The notes: generated from the letters alone by a model not told the origin. A stretch of DNA of 64,000 nucleotides from CAYZTY01 sp964444665 (GCA_964444665.1 CAYUIE010000007.1:116417-180416); one strand, 5' to 3'. Positions 36,101 to 44,482 are shown, numbered from the stretch's first letter. Numbers and translations are program-made.

Positions 36101-38235
36101 GGGCAAAGAGTACGTTATGGGCCAAGGGAGGCGACGTTGCTTTATCTGCTTCTGATGACGACACTAAGGAGATCAACCTTGACGACAATGTTGATGCCTT
36201 ACAGGACATTTTGCTTAAGAATGATACTAAAGTAGCGGCAGGCAAGAAGCTGGATGCCGGGCGTGATGTGCTCCTAAGCGACGGCAAGACCCTCGATGGC
36301 GAAGGTGCCTTGAAGGTTGAAGCCGACCATGACATTATTCTTGGTGGTGCAACTGAAGCGGCAGGGACCTTGGTATTGAAGGCTGATGCTGACAATTCGG
36401 GTGGTGTTGACGGCGGCACGATGTGGGCAAAGAGCACCGTTGAGACCACGGCTGGAGATATTGACATATATGCATCGGATTCGACTATAGCGAATATAGA
36501 CCTTGACGACGATGTAGATGCAGCTCAGGACTTGCTGCTGCATAATAATACTGTTGTAGAAGCAGATACAGAACTCAAGGCTGGTAATAATATCATTCTG
36601 ACCGATGGCAAGACAATAACAGCCGAAGGTAGTATGACGCTTGAAGCGACCGGCGGAGGAACAGTTGCAACCGCGGGGAAAGTCAACATTGATATGGCTG
36701 CCGACGACACAACGCTGACGCTTAATCAGAATGACGCAGTTGATATGGCAGATTTCACAGTGACAAACAGTGAAAATACGGACCTCGTCGCGAACAGTAC
36801 CAGCGGATACGTAAGTGCCGTAATTGGAGATGATAATCCTGCCGATGCCTGGAAATCCATAATGGCTATGGCAGGTGATTATATCACACTCGAAGGTCTT
36901 GGTGATATAACTACCAAGGCGTTACATTCGACCGGCAACAACGGTAACATTTCCGTGCAATCGATAGACTCCGACTTGATTGTCGACGGCGATGTGACCG
37001 CGGATACCGGCGGTGTCTCGCTACTCGCGAAGAACGGCAGAATTTACACTTCAGGTGGGAACGCGCTTGATGTTGCCATAACAGGCTACTCAGATGACGA
37101 AGATATAGTTGCACCGGTTGGTGTCGATTTACCTGTCGGTTTCGGCGAGAAGGCTGCAATTAAAATCATAAGCCTGGATGACCTATACCTCGGCGAGGAC
37201 GCTGTTTTAACGGCCGATGGACAGTACTATTCTGATACTCATGACCAGCGTGATTATGTACGCTTCAGGCGGGACGGCGAGCCAATAGATGTGGCAATTT
37301 ATGTGGCCAGTATCGATGATTCCGGACCGGGCACGGGTAACATAGAGATTGGCTCCTCGGCCATAGTAATTAATAACGGATTGATGGGAACTGAAGTTGG
37401 CACTCTTATCTTCGATGCCTTCGACACCGTGACGTTCACTCCGACCTTTGAGGACTCGCTAAGCTTGGCCGGTGCCAGCGACGTTGTCAGGCTGGAAGTT
37501 GTATCGCGTTACAGCCAGGATATAGCAATGGCAATGGGTGTCGACAGAGGTGGAGTTTACAGGCTGCCCTATGCTGACAATACTGGTGCTCTTGCCGGCG
37601 GAGAATTTCAAGCATCCGGCGGTCAATATATCTTAAGAGGGACACACGACAGCCAGCTTTTAACGTTGGCCAAGATACTCGAACTTACTGATTCCGCTCC
37701 GCTTGTGCCGCCAAGTGCTCAGGATGCACAAGATAACGGAGAGGTGGACGAGACCCTGAGTGAAGCCTTGCTGCGCTGGTTGGCTGGTGAGTTGGGAGAG
37801 TCTGAACTTCAGGCGTTCTTGCGTAGAGCTTATCCGCCCTCGCTTCGAACCGACCTGCGGCCCTACAGAGCAGCCGCAAGACTTAAAAACTTTGCAACAA
37901 TCCTGCTGGATACCGAGGGAACCCAAATTGCCGCTTTGGGACAAGTAGTTGCTGAGTTTGTCCAGACTGATGCACCTCCTTCGGAAGAGCAAATTGCTTC
38001 GTTTGCCCAGGCGATGACGCTTCACAAAGGTGATACAACTCACTATGCCGTTGCCGGACAATGGTTGGATGCCATGGTTGGATATGTGGGTGTCCTTAAT
38101 ATGGAAATCGGCTGGTCGATTGACAAGTCTGTTGCGTTTGCTCAGGACAAGTACGCTGAGCCCATAACGGCAAGCGGTGATACGAGAACTGCCATGTTCC
38201 TGCAGACCTATTTGGGAGTAACTTTTGGCGGTTAA
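33112..38235 (+). CDS. Two-partner secreted filamentous-haemagglutinin-like protein (TpsA)
   Basis: 1707 residues from ATG 33112, which follows GAGGAGAAAGAT. Signal peptide to about residue 31, then a TPS/haemagglutination domain (about 32-220) with NGTLLANGRVFFVNPAGVYFG, an NPAG version of the NPNG motif that TpsB recognises. A Gly/Asn/Thr-rich beta-helix fibre follows; residues about 450-760 form a right-handed parallel beta-helix of the NosD/PbH1 type (NTINDYGMGIVM and similar turns). Residues about 880-1180 hold three long repeats. The last 130 residues are alpha-helical (SEALLRWLAGELGE, LRPYRAAARLKNFA), unlike FhaB. It likely forms a cell-surface fibre or adhesin, secreted by the upstream TpsB. 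Confidence 0.87.
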   Translation: MKTSGNLSKFKRSVVYVLAYCMFFNSSLQLLFAGPEGAQVVNGQVTFQQSGYNTVVTASDKSIINYSSFDIARPEVVEFVQPGSSASVLNRILSARPTNINGTLLANGRVFFVNPAGVYFGRGAVINVNQLVAAAHDITNSDFINGNYKFFGGYGDVINRGDIIAEKVALIAKNVANYGNITCPDGFVVMAAGDRVFLGEEGSDVIVEINPPSLPQAQESAGTTPAVLNEGVINAAGGKIILAAAGDIYSQAISNVGSLSVSKLDNAGQIKLVASDGQITNAGEIEASGQTGGAVTIDGDNVTLTAESAIHADGINKGGMVEILADTLVADGVITASGPEGAYGLILLDPAVVTIDDVLAGNIVTALAGANYNVVASDTINVEADIDSSSQTSSTTLSLNDENTDDNLTVNLNKSITLGVNQTLTGDGTTVNVLSEDASIQNGIDVSADGATITVADGTYTEDLTVNKSDLTLQSVNGRDDTTIQLVDGVGVNIGSGGTGFTLGGSSLSGFEILSGGATTFDVQLENAPSDVEISWNTINTTGNATMGISVGAAGATGLNVNKNIFTAGDLGDGSIWGPDMIDVSVSDNTFIGPAAKAASGYAVQFSGMTGTSLIQDNTINDYGMGIVMSNGTGTDGLEIKDNTVDDCRIGVLLAQYSPGTYGDMDNVTITDNILTNNTTGLQINDGANIKAGNFTIQNNSFMGNTTGLANNHTTENISATQNYWGNVDGPSGIGPGSGDPITVVVADSVDYSPWWGGNYIGDPHTTTWIWGTDDSIQDAIDLASTTVADRINVTAGIYSETVNVDKQLAGLYFMGDGSVDSEIDGSLTLSNSSANWDGGVLGISTDADSVLTLNLITDTGVHSLTLDTGAETTNLDENVTVGQDLTLTSDTVVAAGKKLDAGRDVILIDGKSLDGEGALTVEADRDITLGGATEAAGTLVLTADGESVPDGTGNLHARSTVKTTVGDIDADGVDITFDNSVEADGSIFADATGKLWAKSTLWAKGGDVALSASDDDTKEINLDDNVDALQDILLKNDTKVAAGKKLDAGRDVLLSDGKTLDGEGALKVEADHDIILGGATEAAGTLVLKADADNSGGVDGGTMWAKSTVETTAGDIDIYASDSTIANIDLDDDVDAAQDLLLHNNTVVEADTELKAGNNIILTDGKTITAEGSMTLEATGGGTVATAGKVNIDMAADDTTLTLNQNDAVDMADFTVTNSENTDLVANSTSGYVSAVIGDDNPADAWKSIMAMAGDYITLEGLGDITTKALHSTGNNGNISVQSIDSDLIVDGDVTADTGGVSLLAKNGRIYTSGGNALDVAITGYSDDEDIVAPVGVDLPVGFGEKAAIKIISLDDLYLGEDAVLTADGQYYSDTHDQRDYVRFRRDGEPIDVAIYVASIDDSGPGTGNIEIGSSAIVINNGLMGTEVGTLIFDAFDTVTFTPTFEDSLSLAGASDVVRLEVVSRYSQDIAMAMGVDRGGVYRLPYADNTGALAGGEFQASGGQYILRGTHDSQLLTLAKILELTDSAPLVPPSAQDAQDNGEVDETLSEALLRWLAGELGESELQAFLRRAYPPSLRTDLRPYRAAARLKNFATILLDTEGTQIAALGQVVAEFVQTDAPPSEEQIASFAQAMTLHKGDTTHYAVAGQWLDAMVGYVGVLNMEIGWSIDKSVAFAQDKYAEPITASGDTRTAMFLQTYLGVTFGG
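35752..36660 (+). repeat. Three internal repeats in tpsA
   Basis: Copies at about 35752-35950, 36185-36390 and 36505-36660. Each encodes a block of the form (T/A)xQDLxL, VAAGKKLDAGRDV, DGKxLDGEGAL, and VEADxDIxLGGATEAAGTL. Copies 1 and 2 share long identical DNA stretches, for example across GTAGCGGCAGGCAAGAAGCT; copy 3 is more diverged. This shows recent internal duplication of the fibre. Confidence 0.75.
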
Positions 38236-38322
38236 GAAGTAACTGCTATGCAGTTGTTTAACTTTTAGCTTGAAGCTTTTATAGCTGGACGTTTAATTGG
38301 TTTTGGATGAGAAGAGGCCGGC

Positions 38323-38344
38323 GAAAAAGGTGTGTACCTTTTTC
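38323..38344. terminator. Hairpin between convergent tpsA and TPR gene
   Basis: GAAAAAGGT, loop GTGT, ACCTTTTTC: a perfect nine-base stem with A-run and T-run within the arms, so it can act on both strands. It lies 88 bases after tpsA and 66 bases after the TPR gene stop. Confidence 0.6.
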
Positions 38345-38409
38345 AATTAAGGCTGCCTGCAATTCAGATGTGCGTAGTTTGTTGCATGTGGTTGCTATTA
38401 TTGTGTTGC

Positions 38410-39621
38410 TCAGATGTTGCTGAGGGCGGCCAGAGTCGTATTCTTTTTTAGCTGCGCTATAGTTTCGAGCACCTGAACTACTTTCGGGTGGTCGTGCTCA
38501 AAAATCTTCCGGAGTATCTTGAGCGCCTGACTGCAAAGATGCTTAGCTTCACTATATTTGCCCTGATGCATGCGAACTTTGGCCAGGTTATTGAAAGCTA
38601 TCGCCGTGTAATCATTATCTGTGCCCAGTGAATCCTCGAGTATCTTCACTGCCTGCTTACAGAATTGCTCAGCTTCTACGTACTTACCCTCGGCCAAATA
38701 CAACTCACCTAAGAGATTCAGCACCTTTCCGGTGAGTGGATGTTCAGGCCCATACGTGTTTTCAACTATAGTAAATGTCTTTTTCAGGAGCTCTTCCGCA
38801 CGGGTGTAGTTTTTTTTCGCATGGTATATTCTGGCCATCGTCAGCCAGGATGAAGTCAAAAAATGATGGTCCACGCCATATACTTTTTCCTGTGTTGTCA
38901 ATGCTTTGTTAATCAGTTCCTCCGCTTTAGAATATTTTTCCTGCAGCGTATACAGCCTGGCGACCTGGCTTAATACAGATGCTGTATAGACATGGTCGGG
39001 CCCATAGCTGTTGTTAATCAAACTCATTGCTTGTTCGTAACAGGACTGAGCTTCTTCAAACTTGCCCTGGTCGACGAGTATGTTGGCAATCTCCACCTGA
39101 AAGGGTGCCATCAGCGGTTCTTCCTGCAGACGATTATTTCTCATCACTTCCATTGCCTGTTCAAGAACACGCCCGGCCTGACGATATTTGCCCTGTTCCC
39201 GATATATTGAACTTAAAATGCGTAACGTGTACGCAACGTACGGATGATTTTCCCCCTGGTCCAGCACTTGTAGTTCAAGCCCTTGCTTGCATAATAACTC
39301 GGCTTCGGTCAGTTTATTTTGACTTTTATACAGCCACGCCTGGTCAATCATGCACATATATAATTCTGATTTGCCTGCATCAGTACCTGTGGCACAAGTT
39401 GTTTTTGCCAGATTCAATGCTTTTTCGATGAGCGGCTCTGCCTTCGCATATTCACCATAAGCGAGGTAAACTCTTGCCATAGACCGAAGTGTTTTGGTGG
39501 AAGAGGCGCTTTTTGATACATCTGTTGCGAAAACTATAGCACTTTTAATGAGGGTCAGATTCAATAAAAGTGCGATAACCAACCTTTTGTTGACTATCTG
39601 AGTTCTTCCTCTTGCCACCAT
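38410..39621 (-). CDS. Secreted tetratricopeptide-repeat protein
   Basis: 403 residues. N-terminal signal peptide or anchor (about residues 13-33, LVIALLLNLTLIKSAIVFAT). The remainder is about eight TPR units of the kinesin-light-chain/NphP3 type (TPR_12), each with GKYxEAExLxxQAL and YGPDHxxTAxxLxxLAxxY spacing, for example residues 205-245 and 290-330. It is a protein-protein interaction scaffold, exported to the periplasm. It converges on tpsA and might assist that system, but this is only suggested by proximity. No enzymatic domain is visible. Confidence 0.85.
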   Translation of the reverse strand: MVARGRTQIVNKRLVIALLLNLTLIKSAIVFATDVSKSASSTKTLRSMARVYLAYGEYAKAEPLIEKALNLAKTTCATGTDAGKSELYMCMIDQAWLYKSQNKLTEAELLCKQGLELQVLDQGENHPYVAYTLRILSSIYREQGKYRQAGRVLEQAMEVMRNNRLQEEPLMAPFQVEIANILVDQGKFEEAQSCYEQAMSLINNSYGPDHVYTASVLSQVARLYTLQEKYSKAEELINKALTTQEKVYGVDHHFLTSSWLTMARIYHAKKNYTRAEELLKKTFTIVENTYGPEHPLTGKVLNLLGELYLAEGKYVEAEQFCKQAVKILEDSLGTDNDYTAIAFNNLAKVRMHQGKYSEAKHLCSQALKILRKIFEHDHPKVVQVLETIAQLKKNTTLAALSNI

Positions 39622-39914
39622 AAATTCTCCGTAGAATCATTAGGAAGTGTCCTTTTCCTGTGAGTATTTGTGGGTTCCTCCTCGAACTCTTATGTGTTAT
39701 AATTCGGGGAAATTCAATTTTGACTTTAGCAGGCATTCACTGTTGTTTATGAGACCTTAAGTTCGTGTTATTTGTGTGAGTAGATATAAACGTATGGCTT
39801 GATATGCTTTTAATTACCAGACCTTAATCGGCAGTGTCGACCATACCGAAAGTAGGGATTACGCCGAGATAGTTATGTGGACCTTAAGAGGAACTGGTGC
39901 AAAGGCGGCGTTAA

Positions 39915-40265
39915 ATGAATTATGACACTAAAGCGAGTATGTTTGAGTACTATAACGAACGTGCAGGGGAGTACGACGAGATTTATACTCTTGGAACGGG
40001 CCCGTCGTCTATTCCTGACCCACAGGCCTATAAGGCAGAAACAGGCATTTTGGCGGCAATTGCCAAAAAACTGTAAGGTTTGACTGATTCAAATGAGTTT
40101 CTAGAAATAAGCCGTTATGCCGCGGGTAGCGGTATTTGCAGGACAATCATTGATTTAGATAGATATCTGTATTTGGCGGAACACGGATATAACGTATGGT
40201 ATAGGGCAGAAATGTTTGCTGCTGAAAAAAGAATTGAAGACCAAATGACAAGACGTTTTGATTGA
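39915..40265 (+). pseudogene. Decayed SAM-dependent methyltransferase fragment
   Basis: ATG 39915 opens a 53-codon frame that ends at a TAA (40074) and continues in the same frame for 62 more codons to a TGA at 40263. The first part (YYNERAGEYDEIYTLG and IPDPQAYKAET) resembles the N-terminus of class I methyltransferases; the second has remnants of a SAM-binding region (AAGSGI, LYLAEHGYNV, AAEKRIEDQ). The full-length family is about twice as long. I read this as a degenerate gene with a stop and deletions. The 290 bases before it hold nothing supported. Confidence 0.5.
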
Positions 40266-40366
40266 ATAACCGTGAGGGGCAATTTTTCATTTTTTTTGCC
40301 GCAAATTCACTATATTCTACACTATATATTGAGGATTCGAGTTCTCAAAGGCTTCTTGAGGTGTCG

Positions 40367-40891
40367 ATGGCACAGAGTGATAAATACTATATCGAGCAGT
40401 GTCTGAATGGCCGTCCTGACGAGTTTCGGTATTTGGTTCGACGATACCAGGCGGTGTTAATGGCTTACTTGACGGGCAAACTTGGCAAAAAATGCAGTGC
40501 TGAAGAGGCGGCCCAGGAGACGTTTGTAAGGGCGTATTTCTGCCTGCCCGAATTGCAAAAACGTGAGTCTTTTTATTCCTGGCTGTTAGGTATCGCCGGC
40601 CGGGTAGCGAAAGAGCAGATAAGAAACACAAAGCGATTTAATGAAACAGGCTTCCCGGCACAACAAGTGGGTGAAAAAAGAATAGAAAATGACTTGCAAC
40701 TTGAACAGGCGATTACCGAGCTTCCTGATTCTTACAGAGAGATGATTCTTCTAAGGTTTTACGCCGAACAGTCATGTGCACAGATAGCCGAGAAGCTAAA
40801 TATGTCAATCGGTACGGTCACAAAGACACTCTCAAGAGCCTACACGAAACTACGTATATCACTAAGTGATGAAAAAGGGGTGCAAGAATGA
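40367..40891 (+). CDS. ECF-type RNA polymerase sigma factor
   Basis: 174 residues from ATG 40367, six bases after TTGAGGTG; the frame is open 35 codons further upstream but that part looks non-coding. Region 2 contains DEFRYLVRRYQAVLMAYLTGKLGKKCSAEEAAQETFVRAY (split here by the usual helix breaks), and region 4 reads LPDSYREMILLRFYAEQSCAQIAEKLNMSIGTVTKTLSRAYTKL, a typical sigma-70 region 4 HTH. Its stop overlaps the start of a zinc-finger anti-sigma gene (ATGA), so the two are a cognate pair. Confidence 0.92.
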   Translation: MAQSDKYYIEQCLNGRPDEFRYLVRRYQAVLMAYLTGKLGKKCSAEEAAQETFVRAYFCLPELQKRESFYSWLLGIAGRVAKEQIRNTKRFNETGFPAQQVGEKRIENDLQLEQAITELPDSYREMILLRFYAEQSCAQIAEKLNMSIGTVTKTLSRAYTKLRISLSDEKGVQE

Positions 40892-42261
40892 ATTGCACAG
40901 AATGCAGGAAAAAGCTGGTCGAATTGCTCGAAGGTCTTTTGCCTGATTCGCAAAGACGAATAATTGAAGAGCACCTGAAGGATTGCCGTAACTGCCAGGA
41001 TGAATTGAAGGAGCTAAACGAACTTAGGGAAAGGATAACTTCAAATGGCAAAGCCTGGCAACAAGCCAATATCGAAGATGCAGTCTTCGGCCAGATTATT
41101 CGTAGACAAAGTCAAAGATTAAAACAAGCTGACAGGATGCATCGTCGGTTTAGAATATGGAGACGAATTATGAACAGCAGAATGACCCGATATGCCGCGA
41201 CAGCGGTAATAATTATCACAATAGCTTTAGCTGTTAGTATTTTTAACAAGACAACCTCCACAGCATCCGCGGCCCAGGTGCTGCAGGATGCAATTGATGC
41301 AGTATCCGATTTGTGGTCGGTGCATATGAAGGCGCGGATGCGTACACTGCCGGCCGAAAACTTCTCTAACATTGGATTAGACTATGATTTCGTTGAAATC
41401 CAGATGTGGAAACGTATTGACTCAAACAAACAAGTTCAATGGCGCGTGGAGAAACCCGGCCGAGTCCTTCTTATGGACGGCCAAAACACCATTATGTTCA
41501 TACGGCCGAATTACGGCGTCCTGCAGGAAGAACCCTGGCCTCTGGGCTGTTACGATTCCTGGTCGGGTCGTCTATTAAACGTGCGTGAGCTGCTGGACAA
41601 CGAGCTGCAAAATGCAAAGAACCATCCCGACCGCGAAGTTTGTCTGCGGCACGAAGAAATTGAAGGAAGGGATAAAATCATCCTTGAGGTCGATATAACG
41701 ACATACCTTGATGAGGATGACTACCTTCGAAACACGTTCATCTCGGATTCAGACCATCTGAAGGTGTATCAGTTTGACGCAGAGACAAAATTACTGGAAG
41801 GCCTTCAGGTGTACGTGCACACCGCAGACCAGGACGTGCTGATTTTCGAAGTGACGGATATCGAATACAATACAGAGATTGATGATGATGTCTTCACACT
41901 GGATTTGCCGGAAGATGTGATTTGGTATAAGGAGCCGGAGGTACTGCAGGATAATAAACGGTACGAAGAGATGACACCGAAAGAGGCGGCCCGGGCGTTC
42001 TTCCAGGCGTGTGCGGAAGAAAACTGGGAAGAGGTTTTGAAGTTCTGGTCAAGTACACGAATTGATGACCGTCTTAAGAAATACCTTGGTGGTCTTGAGA
42101 TTGTCTTTTTGGGTGAGCCGTTTCAGTCGGAAGGATATTCTCGTTTAGGATGGTTTGTGCCATACGAGATTCGTCTGAAATCCGGTGAGGTCAGGAAGCA
42201 CAATTTAGCAATCCGCAAAGACAATCCCATTAAGCGATTTATAGTCGACGGCGGTATTTAA
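40888..42261 (+). CDS. Transmembrane zinc-finger anti-sigma factor with large extracytoplasmic domain
   Basis: 457 residues. The N-terminus has an anti-sigma zinc finger (C-x2-C at residues 3-6, then EHLKDCRNC giving H-x3-C-x2-C). One transmembrane helix lies at about 103-121 (YAATAVIIITIALAVSIF). The outer domain (about 130-350) has the layout of LolA/RseB-like lipid-binding folds (WRVEKPGRVLLMDGQNTIMF, LEVDIT, YQFDAETKLLEGLQVYV), and the last 95 residues (EAARAFFQACAEENWEEVLKFW) look like an NTF2/SnoaL-like domain. It should hold the sigma factor at the membrane and sense an envelope signal. A strong terminator follows. Confidence 0.82.
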   Translation: MNCTECRKKLVELLEGLLPDSQRRIIEEHLKDCRNCQDELKELNELRERITSNGKAWQQANIEDAVFGQIIRRQSQRLKQADRMHRRFRIWRRIMNSRMTRYAATAVIIITIALAVSIFNKTTSTASAAQVLQDAIDAVSDLWSVHMKARMRTLPAENFSNIGLDYDFVEIQMWKRIDSNKQVQWRVEKPGRVLLMDGQNTIMFIRPNYGVLQEEPWPLGCYDSWSGRLLNVRELLDNELQNAKNHPDREVCLRHEEIEGRDKIILEVDITTYLDEDDYLRNTFISDSDHLKVYQFDAETKLLEGLQVYVHTADQDVLIFEVTDIEYNTEIDDDVFTLDLPEDVIWYKEPEVLQDNKRYEEMTPKEAARAFFQACAEENWEEVLKFWSSTRIDDRLKKYLGGLEIVFLGEPFQSEGYSRLGWFVPYEIRLKSGEVRKHNLAIRKDNPIKRFIVDGGI

Positions 42262-42291
42262 CAGCACAGTATACTGTTGAATCTATGCTAT

Positions 42292-42322
42292 AGGCCGGTT
42301 TGCAAGAAACCGGCCTTTTTTT
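42292..42322 (+). terminator. Intrinsic terminator of the sigma/anti-sigma operon
   Basis: AGGCCGGTTT, loop GCAAG, AAACCGGCCT, followed by a run of T. The ten-base stem is perfect. It lies 30 bases after the anti-sigma stop. Confidence 0.92.
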
Positions 42323-42383
42323 ACTGATTTTTGGATTCAACAACCGCTTTATAAAAAATTTTCGAAAATATCAGGTTTTCGTG

Positions 42384-42422
42384 TTGACTTATTTTGATAT
42401 AGTGTTATAGTTATATATAACA
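42384..42422 (+). promoter_or_regulatory. Promoter and overlapping operator of the GntR-ABC operon
   Basis: TTGACT at 42384-42389, 16-base spacer, TATAGT at 42406-42411. The inverted repeat TGTTATA-N6-TATAACA (42403-42422) covers the -10 box and the start point. This is the arrangement expected for autorepression by the YtrA-type GntR regulator encoded next. Confidence 0.7.
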
Positions 42423-42440
42423 ATAATGCTTTAAGGAGTT

Positions 42441-42845
42441 TTGGCCATTTTTATTCGAATAGAACCATCTTCCTCTGTTCCGATATACCGGCAGATTATT
42501 GACCAGATAAAGTATCAGGTTGTTACCGGTGTGCTGAAAGAGGGGGATAGAGTACCCAGCGTTCGCGATTTGGCTGCTAAGCTGGCGGTCAACCAGAATA
42601 CAATACTCAAGGTATATAACGAGCTGTGCAGGGAAAATGTGCTCAAAATCGAGAGAGGTGACGGCACATACGTATCTTCAAATAAGCGGTCTATGCCGGT
42701 AGTTGAAAGAAAAAAGGCTGTCGCCAATGTGCTTCGCGAGGCTGCTGTGCAGGCCATACACCTGGAAATCTCTATTGAGCAGGCAAAAGAGCTGCTGGAG
42801 AAGGAATATAAGATTATCAAGTCCGCAAAGAACAAAACGGAGTAA
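42441..42845 (+). CDS. GntR-family (YtrA subfamily) transcription regulator
   Basis: 134 residues. A winged helix begins with VPIYRQIIDQIKYQVVTGVLKEGDRVPSVRDLA and AVNQNTILKVYNELCRENVL, and the short C-terminal helical tail of about 45 residues is that of the YtrA subfamily, which regulates ABC exporters next to it. No ATG is present near the start. TTG at 42441 is only two bases from AAGGAG, while an in-frame ATT at 42447 has eight-base spacing; the start is therefore uncertain. Followed by an ABC ATPase after six bases. Likely represses its own operon through the inverted repeat upstream. Confidence 0.88.
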   Translation: MAIFIRIEPSSSVPIYRQIIDQIKYQVVTGVLKEGDRVPSVRDLAAKLAVNQNTILKVYNELCRENVLKIERGDGTYVSSNKRSMPVVERKKAVANVLREAAVQAIHLEISIEQAKELLEKEYKIIKSAKNKTE

Positions 42846-42851
42846 ATAACA

Positions 42852-43754
42852 ATGCCAACAAACGCTATCGAGATAAAAGATTTGAGATTTTTCTACGGCC
42901 GGGAAGAGGTCTTAAAAGGTGTTAATCTGCAGGTACCAGAGGGTTCGATATTCGGTTTTTTAGGCAGAAATGGTGCCGGCAAGACAACTACAATAAAGCT
43001 GCTTCTGGGTTTACTAAAACCAAAAGCTGGAACCTGCAGGGTTCGGCAGATTGACCCGCAAGAGGATGAGATTGCTGTAAGGCGACTCGTCGGGTATATG
43101 GCTGAAGACCAGCAAATGTATGGCTGGATGCGAATAGAACAGATTGTCAAATGGGTGGAGAGTTTCTATCCAGCTTGGGATGATAAAGTTACAAATCAGT
43201 TATTGGATATGCTCGAACTACCTCTAAAAAGCAAAGTTAAAACTCTATCCAAAGGTCAAAACAGCAGATTAGCTTTGCTTCTTGCTTTGGGGCACAGGCC
43301 TGAGGTGGTTATTTTGGACGACCCGACACTGGGACTTGACCCCATTGCAAGGAAAGATTTTTTAAGGCACGTGATCGACCTTTTACAAAGCAACGGCGTA
43401 ACAGTTTTCTTTTCGAGTCATCTGCTTTATGAGATTGAGCCTGTAGCCGACCATATTGCGATACTTGATAAAGGTGTAATCATCAAAACAGGTAAAACAG
43501 ACCAGCTCAGAGAAAATATCCGAAAATTTATTCTTATTCCAAAACCCGGAAACGATTTTGGCCGGATAAGCGGCCTTCTGGACGTGGTAAAAGCTGGTAA
43601 TAGTGTATCGCTGACTGTCGAAGATTGCGATGATGCAAAACTTACAATCATAAAACAAATGGCAAATAACAGCGTCCAGGAAACGGCCTTAAATCTGGAC
43701 GAGATTTTTGAAGCCTACGTTATTGGCAACAGAGGAAAGTCGGGTTCAGTATGA
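42852..43754 (+). CDS. ABC transporter ATP-binding protein
   Basis: 300 residues. Walker A GRNGAGKTTT at about 38-47, Q-loop region, ABC signature variant LSKGQNSRLALLLAL near residue 138, Walker B VVILDDPTLGLDP, and the H-loop FFSSHLLYEIE. The second residue block of the signature is LSKGQ and not LSGGQ, common in exporters of the CcmA/NatA type. The last 75 residues form a C-terminal regulatory tail. It energises the two permease genes that follow, the first overlapping by four bases. Substrate unknown; YtrA-linked systems often handle antibiotics or peptides. Confidence 0.93.
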   Translation: MPTNAIEIKDLRFFYGREEVLKGVNLQVPEGSIFGFLGRNGAGKTTTIKLLLGLLKPKAGTCRVRQIDPQEDEIAVRRLVGYMAEDQQMYGWMRIEQIVKWVESFYPAWDDKVTNQLLDMLELPLKSKVKTLSKGQNSRLALLLALGHRPEVVILDDPTLGLDPIARKDFLRHVIDLLQSNGVTVFFSSHLLYEIEPVADHIAILDKGVIIKTGKTDQLRENIRKFILIPKPGNDFGRISGLLDVVKAGNSVSLTVEDCDDAKLTIIKQMANNSVQETALNLDEIFEAYVIGNRGKSGSV

Positions 43755-44479
43755 TAATGCCTTTGATTTGGAAAGAATGGCACGAGCAGAGATGGAAGCT
43801 TGCTTTCGGCACGGTTGTGCTGCTATTTTTTACCGGTTCTTTTTTGGCGGCAAAGGTAACTACTGAACGTGAACTTTTAGTCGTTATTTGGCTGTTGGGC
43901 GGCCTGGTCCTGTCTTTATATAGCGCTATGGGAATTTTCGCAGTAGAGAGCAGCAATAATACAACTACATTTCTTGCATCAAAGCCCGTCAAATCGTGGA
44001 AAGTTTTTGCATGTAAGTGGTTTTTCGGCTGGTTAAATTTTGCCGTCCCGATGCTTGCATGCAGTTTATTTATGGCGTTCAACGTTTTGAAAATGGGGCC
44101 GGAGTATATTTTCGGATTAAAGAGCATTATAAGAGGTACAACGGCAACGGTTTGTATGGCAACGATGTTCTATACGATGACGTGCTGCCTGGCAAAAAGG
44201 AAAAGCAGTGAAGCTTACGTTGGTTTCACGGGCTTGGTTATATTTTTCATTTTTTTCGTTCATATGATATTTACAGATAGATTAGTCGAACCCGCGCTCG
44301 ACAATATAGACCTCTTTTATTTACAGGAGATATTTTTCTTTATCAATCCCTTGTTCTGGTTTACACAGATAATTCCTTCGTCTTGTGACATCCACGTCGG
44401 TATCTTATTTATCGTTCAGGCACTTTTATTTGCGGTGGTAATCTGGATTGGCCTGCGTAAGTGGCAAAGGAGCTGTTAG
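43751..44479 (+). CDS. ABC transporter permease
   Basis: 242 residues, six hydrophobic helices (about 20-38, 44-64, 95-112, 130-150, 160-180, 215-235). It begins with MPLIWKEWHEQRWKLAFG, the short amphipathic WKEW start seen in ABC-2-type permeases and repeated at the start of the next gene. The start overlaps the ATPase stop (ATGA), so the three genes are coupled. It would form a heterodimeric membrane pore with the following protein. No substrate motif visible. Confidence 0.85.
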   Translation: MIMPLIWKEWHEQRWKLAFGTVVLLFFTGSFLAAKVTTERELLVVIWLLGGLVLSLYSAMGIFAVESSNNTTTFLASKPVKSWKVFACKWFFGWLNFAVPMLACSLFMAFNVLKMGPEYIFGLKSIIRGTTATVCMATMFYTMTCCLAKRKSSEAYVGFTGLVIFFIFFVHMIFTDRLVEPALDNIDLFYLQEIFFFINPLFWFTQIIPSSCDIHVGILFIVQALLFAVVIWIGLRKWQRSC

Positions 44480-44482
44480 TCT

